Below are positions 8,233 through 16,983 of a stretch of DNA of 32,555 nucleotides, piece after piece. The stretch is from Acholeplasmataceae bacterium (GTDB lineage Bacteria; Bacillota_I; Bacilli_A; Acholeplasmatales; Acholeplasmataceae). Location: positions 1-32,555 of the forward strand of contig JANJXB010000093.1 of NCBI GenBank assembly GCA_024709245.1, read 5' to 3'. Every line of letters begins with the position of its first letter. Position 1 is the stretch's first letter. The translations under genes were made by a program, and so were the position numbers. The notes beneath the pieces were generated by a model that was given only the letters and a program-made list of their open reading frames with translations, ran no database searches and was not told the DNA's origin.

Positions 8233-8241
8233 TGATATAAT
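8233..8241 (+). promoter_or_regulatory. Extended -10 (TGATATAAT) of the hydrogenase operon
   Basis: TGA-TATAAT about 40 bp upstream of the preferred NuoE start. No good -35 at 16-18 bp. Confidence 0.55.
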
Positions 8242-8281
8242 GAAAGTGCAAACAACGATACTTATCCATAAGGAGTTCCCT

Positions 8282-8782
8282 ATGAACGCACATTCGCAGA
8301 TTACGAGTGAAAAGCTTGCCCTTTTTTACATGCAGATGGAAAAGAACAAAAAATTACCTGGACCACTGATGCCGACATTGCATGATGCTCAGCATATCTT
8401 TGGTCATATCCCCATTTCAATTCAAAAGATTATCGCAAAAGAGTTGAATGAAAGTGTATCAAAAGTCAATGGTGTGGTTACATTCTATGGCAATTTCTCA
8501 GTAACACCTAAAGGTAAGAGAATTTTAGGTGTATGTCTAGGAACAGCATGCTATGTCAGAGGTTCTCAAACTGTCATGGATACACTCTCAGATGAACTCA
8601 AGATTAAAGCAGGAGAAACAACTGCAGACGGAGAAGTCACTTTACAGGCAACACGCTGTATTGGTGCATGCGGGTTAGCACCTGTATTCTCTGTAGATGA
8701 TCACATCTATGGTAATGCCAGTGTTGCAAAAGCAAAACAGGTTATCAAAGAAATCAAGGAAAAGATCCATGAAACTCACTGA
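8282..8782 (+). CDS. NuoE-like [2Fe-2S] subunit (HydC-type) of the [FeFe] hydrogenase/NADH-oxidoreductase complex
   Basis: VNGVVTFYGNFSVTPKGK, CLGTACYVRGS, ATRCIGACGLAP. Start moved from 8240 to the ATG at 8282, which has SD aaggag; the 8240 ATG overlaps the -10 box. Confidence 0.9.
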   Translation: MNAHSQITSEKLALFYMQMEKNKKLPGPLMPTLHDAQHIFGHIPISIQKIIAKELNESVSKVNGVVTFYGNFSVTPKGKRILGVCLGTACYVRGSQTVMDTLSDELKIKAGETTADGEVTLQATRCIGACGLAPVFSVDDHIYGNASVAKAKQVIKEIKEKIHETH

Positions 8783-9152
8783 GATCATTCGCAAGTACAA
8801 CTGCAAGGTGTATACACCTACATTACTCAAAGAAAAGGAAATCAATTACGGATTTTGTTCAGACTTGATGAGCGATGCACTCATGATCATGAATTCAGTC
8901 GACAATCCTAAAATATTAGAAGAAACGATTCTGATTACCGGTCTGATGACCAACCAATCCGTACGTACTGCTGAAATGCTCGATGTCGATGTCGTTCTTT
9001 TGGTACGTGGTAAGATTCCATCCCTCAAAGTCGTTGATCTTGCCATCGATTCCAAGGTCATATTAATGTCCACTGAACATACAATGTTCAATACCAGTGG
9101 CATGATGTATCAAGATGGCATCAAAGGCATCACATACAATCAACAATGGTAA
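8769..9152 (+). CDS. DRTGG-like domain protein
   Basis: MKLTEIIRKYNCKVYTPT...SDLMSDALMI...ILITGLMTNQSVRTAEMLDVDVVLLVRGK. Start moved from 8697 to 8769. Sits in a hydrogenase operon. Confidence 0.6.
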   Translation: MKLTEIIRKYNCKVYTPTLLKEKEINYGFCSDLMSDALMIMNSVDNPKILEETILITGLMTNQSVRTAEMLDVDVVLLVRGKIPSLKVVDLAIDSKVILMSTEHTMFNTSGMMYQDGIKGITYNQQW

Positions 9153-9580
9153 CCAAAGAGTATCAGATCATTGCAAAAAACTATGATCTTGCCGGTAGAG
9201 CATCATCTGATATCAAACGGACACTTAAAAACCAAGGTACACCCCTCACCCTCATGAAACGCGTGTGTGCCGCTTCATACGAAGCTGAAATCAATGTAGT
9301 GATTCATTCTGTCGGTGGTTATGCGACCTACGAGGAAACTGAAGAACACATCATCTTAGAGTTTCATGACGATGGACCTGGAATTCCTGACATTCATTTG
9401 GCCATGACGGAGGGATATTCAACTGCCACTGAAATTGATCACATGAATGGATTTGGTGCAGGTATGGGTCTATCCAACATTAAAAAATCTGCAGATGTCA
9501 TGGAAATAAATTCAGATCACTTAGGAACTCATTTGAGACTGACGTTTTACAAACGAGGAAGAAATCATGAAAGTCTGTGA
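9146..9580 (+). CDS. ATP-binding protein, HATPase_c / anti-sigma-factor-kinase-like
   Basis: IILEFHDDGPGIPDIHLAM...GFGAGMGLSNIKKSAD (G1/G2-like boxes), 144 aa. Confidence 0.75.
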   Translation: MVTKEYQIIAKNYDLAGRASSDIKRTLKNQGTPLTLMKRVCAASYEAEINVVIHSVGGYATYEETEEHIILEFHDDGPGIPDIHLAMTEGYSTATEIDHMNGFGAGMGLSNIKKSADVMEINSDHLGTHLRLTFYKRGRNHESL

Positions 9581-9893
9581 CATGCTCAACGACAATTATG
9601 TCTTATTGACCGATCATCAACAGATCGAGTTTCAAGGAATTTACGCGACCGATCTTTTATCGGCAGCCATCAAAAGTGCGGAATCGGGCAATATGCTCAT
9701 TACCATCATCAGTCACGACACTACAATCGGTTGTGCCATCATGGCTGATCTATCTGCAGTTTTGATTACAGAAAACAGAACAGTCACTCCATCGATGATT
9801 CATAAGGCAAACGAATCCAATATTGCCATCATTCAAACAGCATTCAAAACTCATGAAGCCATTCTTGATTTAAGAGAACGAGGATGTATATGA
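9567..9893 (+). CDS. Second small DRTGG-like protein
   Basis: 108 aa: MKVCDMLNDNYVLL...GIYATDLLSAAIKSAESGNMLITIISHDTTIGCAIMADLSAVLITE. Confidence 0.6.
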   Translation: MKVCDMLNDNYVLLTDHQQIEFQGIYATDLLSAAIKSAESGNMLITIISHDTTIGCAIMADLSAVLITENRTVTPSMIHKANESNIAIIQTAFKTHEAILDLRERGCI

Positions 9894-10591
9894 AATTTTT
9901 CTATGATTTGCACATTCATTCGGTATTGTCACCTTGTGCGGATCGACTCATGACACCGAACAATATCTTCAACATGGCAAACCTCAAAGGGCTGAACATC
10001 ATTGCAGTCACGGACCACAATTCGATGAAGCAATTGCCGGTACTGAGTGAAATCGCGGAGTCCTATGATATGCTTTTTGTTCCCGGTGTTGAAATCTCTT
10101 TGAATGATGATTCACACATTTTATGCTATTTTCGCAGATTGAAGGATGCAATCACCTTCGATACTTACCTAGAGACATGTCTTCATAAACGAGCTTATGA
10201 TCAAGAATTGTATGGTTTTCAAGAAATCACGGATATTCATGATGAAGTCATTGATACCATTGATTACCATCTCACAGAACCTTCTCATCTTTCAATTCTC
10301 CAACTGATCGACGGCTTAAAAGACCTTGATCATCTTCTCGTTTATGCCCATGTCGACAAAACAATGAATTCAGGTTTGAAATACATCAAGGACATTCCAC
10401 TTGATGCCATAGAAATCACAAAAAATCATTCCAAAGATTTCATCAAACACCATGGCTTAGACCATCATAAACTATTCATCAACTCGGATGCGCATCAAAT
10501 TGTAGACATCAATGAATGCACTGACCATAACACGATTGAACTTGAAAACTTGACGATAGACGCTTTCTTCGATTATTTCAGCCATGGATGA
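9890..10591 (+). CDS. PHP-domain phosphoesterase
   Basis: FYDLHIHSVLSPCADRLMTP...IIAVTDHNSMKQL...FVPGVEIS...HILCYF...INSDAHQI. ATGA overlap start at 9890 (track start 9884 also possible). Confidence 0.88.
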   Translation: MKFFYDLHIHSVLSPCADRLMTPNNIFNMANLKGLNIIAVTDHNSMKQLPVLSEIAESYDMLFVPGVEISLNDDSHILCYFRRLKDAITFDTYLETCLHKRAYDQELYGFQEITDIHDEVIDTIDYHLTEPSHLSILQLIDGLKDLDHLLVYAHVDKTMNSGLKYIKDIPLDAIEITKNHSKDFIKHHGLDHHKLFINSDAHQIVDINECTDHNTIELENLTIDAFFDYFSHG

Positions 10592-11123
10592 TTTAGCAGC
10601 CTATCTATTGGATATCATCCAAAACTCAATTGCAGCCCAAAGCAATGTGATCGCCTTATCTATCGAAGAGAAAGATCAATTGACCATTATCGTGGAAGAT
10701 GATGGAATTGGGATGAGTGAAAAAGTGCTCGAACAAGTTACATCCCCTTATTTTACAACGCGAACGACGCGAAAAGTCGGACTTGGATTGCCATTGGTCA
10801 AAATGTTATGTGAACAAACAGAGGGTCAGTTTCATTTAACCTCCACAGAAGGATTAGGAACGACTTTAAAACTCATGCTCAATCATCGACACATCGACAT
10901 GCCTCCTTTTGGGAATCTTGGTGAAATGATCTACACGGTCAGCATCCATCAGGATGTCAGTGAATTTCTATTTTCATATACAGGTCCTAAAGGTAAGTTC
11001 ACCTATCGACTTTCAGAGGTAAAACGCATGTTTTTAGAAACACTAGCAACATTTGATGTGATGCAAGGCATCATGTCATGGATCAATACAGAAATCAACA
11101 CCATACGAGGTATCAATCAATGA
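10584..11123 (+). CDS. HATPase_c protein (sensor-kinase-like ATPase without HisKA)
   Basis: LLDIIQNSIAAQS (N box), IIVEDDGIGMS (G1), RTTRKVGLGLPLVKM (G2). Confidence 0.85.
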   Translation: MDDLAAYLLDIIQNSIAAQSNVIALSIEEKDQLTIIVEDDGIGMSEKVLEQVTSPYFTTRTTRKVGLGLPLVKMLCEQTEGQFHLTSTEGLGTTLKLMLNHRHIDMPPFGNLGEMIYTVSIHQDVSEFLFSYTGPKGKFTYRLSEVKRMFLETLATFDVMQGIMSWINTEINTIRGINQ

Positions 11124-11488
11124 AATCACTTGAAGATTTAAAGCAGTTAAGAGATGAAGCACTGAAAAAAATGACAATGCGTTACGTTAAAGGTGGAATC
11201 CGTATCCAAGTGGGTATGGGTACCTGTGGCATTGCTTCTGGAGCAAGACCGATATTGCAGTCTTTTCTCGAGCAAATCCAACTCCACGAGCTAAATAACG
11301 TCGTGGTTACTCAAGTAGGATGCATGGGCGAATGTGCCTATGAGCCCATGGCAGAACTGATTGATGAAAGTGGTCAATCCTTTGTTTATTGTAACTTGAC
11401 ACCCTCCATGGTCAGAGACATCATTGAAAAGCACATCATCAATCATGAGCCGATTGAAAAATATCAGCTCACATCGAAGAAGGGGTAA
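11120..11488 (+). CDS. [2Fe-2S] thioredoxin-like ferredoxin
   Basis: VGMGTCGIASGARP...VVTQVGCMGECAYEPMAEL. ATGA overlap; start moved from 11078. Confidence 0.85.
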   Translation: MKSLEDLKQLRDEALKKMTMRYVKGGIRIQVGMGTCGIASGARPILQSFLEQIQLHELNNVVVTQVGCMGECAYEPMAELIDESGQSFVYCNLTPSMVRDIIEKHIINHEPIEKYQLTSKKG

Positions 11489-11493
11489 TCGAC

Positions 11494-13305
11494 ATGCTAG
11501 AACGTATCCAAATCCTCATTTGTGGGGGTACAGGCTGTCTGTCCTCACAATCTAAAGAAATCAAATCCAAATTTGAAGAAACACTGAATCTCATGTCATT
11601 GAGAAACGAAGTCGGGCTTGTATTAACCGGCTGTTTCGGTTTATGTGAAAAAGGTCCTGTTGTGATTGTCTATCCCGATGAAACGTTTTATTCGCATGTC
11701 ACTGTCAACGATGTTCAAAAGATTTGTGAAGAACATATCTTAAAAGGAAGACCCGTTGAATCACTCATGATTAAGAATCCTGAAGATAAATCAAGAATCA
11801 AGAACATGAGTCAATTGAAATTCTACTCAAAACAAAAACGCATTGCTTTACGAAATTGCGGTAACATCAACCCTTTAGAAATCGAAGAATACATCGCGAA
11901 AGATGGATATCTTGCTTTAGGTAAGGTCCTCACTGAAATGACACCTCAAGAAGTGATTGATGAAATGATTAAAAGTGGATTAAGAGGTCGAGGTGGTGGT
12001 GGATTCTCGACCGGTAAAAAATGGCAATTTGCAAAGAATTCAGTTTCTGACAAAAAATATGTCATTTGCAACGCCGATGAAGGTGACCCAGGTGCTTTCA
12101 TGGATCGTGCGGTCCTAGAAGGTGATCCTCATTCTGTCTTGGAAGCGATGGCCATTTGTGGCTATGCCATTGGTTCTGATCAAGGATATATTTATGTTCG
12201 TGCTGAATATCCTGTTGCTGTCGAACGCTTAAGAGTGGCGATTGGTCAAGCTGAACAGTATGGCTTACTCGGAAATCACTTGTTTGGTACTGATTTTAAT
12301 TTCAATATTGATATTCGTTTAGGTGCTGGTGCCTTTGTATGTGGTGAAGAAACTGCACTGATTGCGTCCATTGAAGGTTATCGTGGTATGCCTAGACTCA
12401 AACCTCCCTTTCCAGCAGTTCGAGGTTTATGGGGAAAGCCAACCAACGTCAATAACGTCGAAACATTTGCAAACGTTCCTGTCATCTACTTAAAAGGTGC
12501 TGACTGGTTCAAATCGATTGGTACGGATAAATCAAGTGGTACCAAAGTATTTGCATTGGGCGGCAAAATCAATAACACTGGACTCGTGGAAGTTCCCATG
12601 GGGACAACACTACGCGAAATCGTCTTTGATATTGGTGGTGGGATTCCTAATAAGCGCAAATTCAAAGCCATCCAGACCGGTGGTCCTTCAGGAGGATGTA
12701 TCACAGAGAAAGATCTAGATACCCCCATCGATTTTGAAAACTTGACCGCTCTCGGTTCCATGATGGGATCCGGTGGGATGATCATTATGGATGAAGATAA
12801 CTGCATGGTGGATGTTGCAAGATTCTACCTAGATTTTACCGTGGATGAATCATGTGGCAAATGCACGCCATGTCGTGAAGGAACAAAACAGATGCTGGAT
12901 ATTTTAAACCGAATCTGTGATGGATTTGGAACGATGGATGATATCGATGAGCTCGAAAGACTCGCGCACATGATTCAAGAGACTTCACTTTGTGGTCTAG
13001 GTCAAACGGCACCGAATCCAATCTTATCGACATTGAAGCATTTCCGACACGAATACATTGCCCATGTCGTTGAACACACATGTCCAGCAGGTGTATGCCG
13101 TGAACTGACCAACTTTGTGATTGATGATCATTGTATTGGGTGTACGAAGTGTGCAAGAAGCTGTCCTACCAATGCCATTTCAGGTTGGCCAAAGCAGAAA
13201 CACCTTATCGATTTAGATTTATGCATCCGTTGTGGTGCATGCAAGAAAGCATGTCCGGTCAATGCCATTTCCAGTCAACCGCTACATGAGGAGGTCCGTT
13301 CATGA
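11494..13305 (+). CDS. NuoF-like (HydB-type) NADH-binding/FMN subunit with N-terminal [2Fe-2S] and C-terminal 2x[4Fe-4S]
   Basis: GLRGRGGGGFSTGKKW, CNADEGDPGAFMDRAVLEGDPH, CGKCTPCREGTKQM, CIGCTKCARSCPTNAI / CIRCGACKKACPVNAI. Confidence 0.96.
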   Translation: MLERIQILICGGTGCLSSQSKEIKSKFEETLNLMSLRNEVGLVLTGCFGLCEKGPVVIVYPDETFYSHVTVNDVQKICEEHILKGRPVESLMIKNPEDKSRIKNMSQLKFYSKQKRIALRNCGNINPLEIEEYIAKDGYLALGKVLTEMTPQEVIDEMIKSGLRGRGGGGFSTGKKWQFAKNSVSDKKYVICNADEGDPGAFMDRAVLEGDPHSVLEAMAICGYAIGSDQGYIYVRAEYPVAVERLRVAIGQAEQYGLLGNHLFGTDFNFNIDIRLGAGAFVCGEETALIASIEGYRGMPRLKPPFPAVRGLWGKPTNVNNVETFANVPVIYLKGADWFKSIGTDKSSGTKVFALGGKINNTGLVEVPMGTTLREIVFDIGGGIPNKRKFKAIQTGGPSGGCITEKDLDTPIDFENLTALGSMMGSGGMIIMDEDNCMVDVARFYLDFTVDESCGKCTPCREGTKQMLDILNRICDGFGTMDDIDELERLAHMIQETSLCGLGQTAPNPILSTLKHFRHEYIAHVVEHTCPAGVCRELTNFVIDDHCIGCTKCARSCPTNAISGWPKQKHLIDLDLCIRCGACKKACPVNAISSQPLHEEVRS

Positions 13306-15059
13306 TCAAAGATGTACATATCAAAATCAATGGTTTAGACTTGATTGCAAAATCCAACGAAACCATTTTGAAAGTCGCTGAAAAAAATCACATCTTCATT
13401 CCAAGACTCTGCTATTTTGAAGGAGTCCATGAAGAGGGCAACTGTCGTGTTTGTTCAGTCAAAATCAACAATCAGAAAAACTTAAAGCCTGCATGCAAGA
13501 CATTGGTCGATGAAGGCATGAACATTGTCACCGATGATGTGGATGTGTATAACGCAGTGACCATGAACTTGGAACTACTCGCACACAAACATCATTTCGA
13601 ATGTTTCAATTGTTCACGAGAAGATAACTGTGAGTTCCTGGATTTACTGCGTGTTTATTCTGTAGAAAACGAGTTGACTCACCTTTACGGCTATCACGAT
13701 GCTACACGTTACTTTTCCGATTCATCGGATGTGCTCACCATTGACTCATCCAAATGCATTCTTTGTGGAAGATGCGTCTCTGCATGTGAAGCATTTACAG
13801 GTTTGGGTATTTTGAACTACAATGAACGGGGTTCTGAGACGTATGTCGGACCTGCACTTTTTCACAATCTTGAAGATGCAGGATGTATTTATTGCGGTAA
13901 ATGTATCCAAGCATGTCCTACAGGTGCCTTAAGAGAAAAAGATGACATTCGTGAATTTGAACTCGCTCTTCGCAACAAAAATAAGAAAGTGGTTGTTCAG
14001 GTTGCTCCATCCATTCGTGCAACTTTGGGTGAAGAATTTGGTATGCCGATTGGAACAAATGTCGAAGGACAGATGTTTGCTGCTTTGAAAGCTTTAGGTG
14101 TCGATGAAATCATGGACACCAACTTTACAGCGGACTTAACCATCCTCGAAGAAGGTACCGAATTCATCCATAGACTTAAGAATAACGGACCTTTCCCGAT
14201 GTTTACATCGTGTTCTCCGGGTTGGGTCAATATGCTTGAACTCTATTATCCTGAATATATTCCCAATCTTTCATCGTGCAAATCACCACAACAGATGGCT
14301 GGAGCACTGATCAAGACACATTATGCACAAGAACTGAAACTGAACCCGAAAGACATCGTGTCTGTATCCATCATGCCATGTATCGCTAAAAAAGCAGAAG
14401 CGAGAAGAGCAGACATGGGTAGAGATGGGTATCAGGATGTCGATATCGTGTTAACGACCAGAGAACTTGCTCGAATCATCAAACGGCACAAAATCAATTT
14501 TGAAAAACTAACGCCCATCAAACCTTATGGAGAACTCGCATCTTATACAGGAGCAGGTACCATCTTTGGAGCAACAGGCGGTGTCATGGAAGCTGCACTG
14601 AGATCTGTAACCGAAATCCTTGAAGGACATTCAACACCGATTGATTTTAAGGAACTCAGAGGCACTCAGGACATCAAAGAAGCAACGTACATGATTCAAG
14701 GTACTCCCATTCATGTTGCAGTGGTCCATGGCGGAAAAGCCATTCAAAGTTTTATGAATGACTTGAGAGAAGGAAAGAAACAATATCACTTTGTCGAAAT
14801 CATGGGTTGTACGGGAGGATGCATCAATGGTGGTGGACAACCGATTGTTCCTTCTTACATTTATGAAAAAACAGATATTCGTGCCCTAAGAGCTTCAGTA
14901 CTTTATCAAATTGATGAACAAACAACCTTACGTAAGTCTCATCAAAATCCGTTTGTCATCAGCTTGTACGAAAAATTCCTCGGTGAACCCAATTCACACC
15001 TCTCACACGAATTATTACATACACACTATCAAAAACGAACACCCTATTCCGACCTATAA
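13302..15059 (+). CDS. hydA: [FeFe] hydrogenase catalytic subunit
   Basis: H-cluster motifs FTSCSPGWV, SIMPCIAKKAEARR, EIMGCTGGCINGGGQP. N-terminal [2Fe-2S], His-ligated-type and two [4Fe-4S] ferredoxin motifs. Confidence 0.96.
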   Translation: MIKDVHIKINGLDLIAKSNETILKVAEKNHIFIPRLCYFEGVHEEGNCRVCSVKINNQKNLKPACKTLVDEGMNIVTDDVDVYNAVTMNLELLAHKHHFECFNCSREDNCEFLDLLRVYSVENELTHLYGYHDATRYFSDSSDVLTIDSSKCILCGRCVSACEAFTGLGILNYNERGSETYVGPALFHNLEDAGCIYCGKCIQACPTGALREKDDIREFELALRNKNKKVVVQVAPSIRATLGEEFGMPIGTNVEGQMFAALKALGVDEIMDTNFTADLTILEEGTEFIHRLKNNGPFPMFTSCSPGWVNMLELYYPEYIPNLSSCKSPQQMAGALIKTHYAQELKLNPKDIVSVSIMPCIAKKAEARRADMGRDGYQDVDIVLTTRELARIIKRHKINFEKLTPIKPYGELASYTGAGTIFGATGGVMEAALRSVTEILEGHSTPIDFKELRGTQDIKEATYMIQGTPIHVAVVHGGKAIQSFMNDLREGKKQYHFVEIMGCTGGCINGGGQPIVPSYIYEKTDIRALRASVLYQIDEQTTLRKSHQNPFVISLYEKFLGEPNSHLSHELLHTHYQKRTPYSDL

Positions 15060-15070
15060 AAGGAGTTCTC

Positions 15071-15964
15071 ATGAAAAAACTGATCTGTGCTGTTTTGCTC
15101 ATCTTGATTTTATCAGCTTGCCAAACATCTGAACAAATCATCACCATGATTGTCCCCGCAGGCAGTCCAGAACTTGCTCAGTTATACATGCAGAATCAAA
15201 ACCGTTATCATGTCGATATAGTTCAAGGTGCTGATCCTTTGGTCGCAGCATTCGCTTCAGGTTCACACGATGTCATCTTCGCACCAACCAATCTAGGTGC
15301 AAAAATGTATAATGCTGATCCAAGTTATGTACTTTTAGGTGTCGTGGTTTGGGGAAATCTCTATTTGGTATCCGAATCGGATTTAACCAATCTAGCGAAC
15401 AAAGAAATCATCGTTTTTGGACAGAATCAAACCTCTGACATTATTTTAAGACATGTCCTTCTTGAACAAAACATCACCGCTCAATTCACTTATGTAGATT
15501 CTGTAGCAACAGCTACGTCTCTCTTCCTGGCTGATCCATCCAAAATCGTCTTGACTGCAGAACCTTCCTTTTCGAAGATCCAGTCTTTGACCGATCACTT
15601 GAGATGGATCAGTCTTCAGGAAGTTTATGGTAACCTCCACGGAACTGATTCGTATCCTCAAGCAGGTGTTTTTGTCAAGCGTGAGCTAGACCAGCACTCA
15701 CGAGTTCAAATCGAAGATGATTTAAAAGAATCTGTAGAGCGGGTCACTGAACAACCTGGATTGGCTGTCATACTCGCAACTCAATTGGAATCTACGATGG
15801 ATGTGAGTATCTTAGAAAATGCAATTTATAACTCGAACCTAATGTATCAAAGTGCAAATCTTGCAAAAGATGAAATCGTTCTTTATTTTGAAATGATCAT
15901 GGATTTCAATAGTAATCTCATCGGTAGTATGCCACCTGATGATTTTTATGGAGGTTCTTCATGA
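15071..15964 (+). CDS. ABC transporter substrate-binding lipoprotein (NMT1/SsuA/TauA-like)
   Basis: Signal peptide with lipobox MKKLICAVLLILILSAC, followed by a periplasmic-binding-type sequence. Confidence 0.75.
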   Translation: MKKLICAVLLILILSACQTSEQIITMIVPAGSPELAQLYMQNQNRYHVDIVQGADPLVAAFASGSHDVIFAPTNLGAKMYNADPSYVLLGVVVWGNLYLVSESDLTNLANKEIIVFGQNQTSDIILRHVLLEQNITAQFTYVDSVATATSLFLADPSKIVLTAEPSFSKIQSLTDHLRWISLQEVYGNLHGTDSYPQAGVFVKRELDQHSRVQIEDDLKESVERVTEQPGLAVILATQLESTMDVSILENAIYNSNLMYQSANLAKDEIVLYFEMIMDFNSNLIGSMPPDDFYGGSS

Positions 15965-16692
15965 CAACCAAAACACTTTATCAAGCAGGATCACTCCTGC
16001 TTTTCGTTTTCCTATGGTTATTGTTGATTGATGTCATCAATCATCCTTTGATCATGCCTTCATTCTCATCGGTGATGAAAAGTGTCTTTTCAATCGTGAC
16101 GTCCCTGGATACCCTTGAAATCATTGGGATGACCTTATTCAGACTTTTCATTTCGATTATGATCAGCCTTGGTATCGGTGTTTTACTGGGAATCCTATCG
16201 GGAATCATACCAGAGATTTCTTGGCTATTAAAACCTCACGTCACTGTATTAAGGACCATCCCTGTGATTTCCATCATTGTCATCTTACTTGTTTTATTTG
16301 GATTTCGGGTTGCACCTTTTGTCATTACATTTTTGATGGTCTTCCCAATCATCTATCAAGCATCCTATGAAGGGATCAGACATATGGATACTGAACTGAA
16401 AGATGTGTACAAGTTGGAGCATCATGACATTAAACTTGCCATTCGTTATCTTTACCTACCCATGATTACACCTTACATTACATTATCAATCCTACAATCG
16501 TTTGGCTTAGGATTAAAAGTTTTAGTGATGGCTGAGTATTTATCTCAAACTCGAATTTCGATTGGAAATGCCTTATACTTATCGAAGGTCAATCTCGAAT
16601 ATAACAACGTTTTTGGATGGTCAATCGTCTTGATTCTGATGTCTCTCATTTTTGAGACACTCTTCAAAAAATATCAAAATCGGAAATCTTGA
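15961..16692 (+). CDS. ABC transporter permease (SsuC/TauC-like)
   Basis: Multi-TM with LLKPHVTVLRTIPVISIIVILLVLFGF. ATGA overlap with the lipoprotein gene. Confidence 0.85.
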   Translation: MTTKTLYQAGSLLLFVFLWLLLIDVINHPLIMPSFSSVMKSVFSIVTSLDTLEIIGMTLFRLFISIMISLGIGVLLGILSGIIPEISWLLKPHVTVLRTIPVISIIVILLVLFGFRVAPFVITFLMVFPIIYQASYEGIRHMDTELKDVYKLEHHDIKLAIRYLYLPMITPYITLSILQSFGLGLKVLVMAEYLSQTRISIGNALYLSKVNLEYNNVFGWSIVLILMSLIFETLFKKYQNRKS

Positions 16693-16754
16693 GTATACCA
16701 TTATGTCCGAAATGCGTCTTTTTGATCCATTTTATGAATCTTAAGTAAAATCAG

Positions 16755-16789
16755 AATGCCATTTTTCATCAATCCACATGAAAAGCATT
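16755..16789 (+). terminator. Long hairpin after the hydrogenase-ABC operon (possible terminator, weak U tract)
   Basis: AATGC-ca-t-TTTTCAT caatccac ATGAAAA-GCATT. Confidence 0.4.
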
Positions 16790-16817
16790 TGAAATAGATT
16801 TTTATGTTCGTTTTTAG

Positions 16818-16847
16818 TTGACGTGGATTGTAAAAATCATGTATAAT
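16818..16847 (+). promoter_or_regulatory. Promoter of a candidate sRNA
   Basis: TTGACG (16818-16823), 18-bp spacer, TATAAT (16842-16847). Predicted TSS about 16854. Confidence 0.65.
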
Positions 16848-16853
16848 ACAAGT

Positions 16854-16938
16854 GTTTCATCTACCTTTTGTGAGATGAGACGCATGAATTGGTCCTAATG
16901 TCTACATCCCCCCCAGGCATTAGGACTCTTTTATTTTT
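16854..16938 (+). ncRNA. Candidate ~80-nt two-hairpin small RNA with a C-rich terminator loop
   Basis: GTTTCATCT-N10-AGATGAGAC (9 bp, one GU), then GTCCTAATG-tctacatcccccccagg-CATTAGGAC-TCTTTTATTTTT. The first stem begins at the predicted TSS. Confidence 0.6.
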
Positions 16939-16951
16939 CTATGAAAATAAG

Positions 16952-16957
16952 TATAAT
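16952..16957 (+). promoter_or_regulatory. Putative -10 box of the esterase gene
   Basis: TATAAT 27 bp before the ATG at 16984, with SD-like agaggt between. Confidence 0.4.
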
Positions 16958-16983
16958 GAAGTTATACGAAAAGAGGTATAGAT

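Noticed and set aside
8203-8241. TTGACA at 8203 as -35 for TATAAT at 8236
   Set aside because: The spacer is 27 bp, too long for a normal sigma-A promoter; the extended -10 is the better explanation.
6971-8281. Possibility that TGA encodes Trp (Mycoplasma code 4)
   Set aside because: Many genes end at TGA in ATGA overlaps and all Trp in the conserved motifs read as TGG, so code 11 fits.
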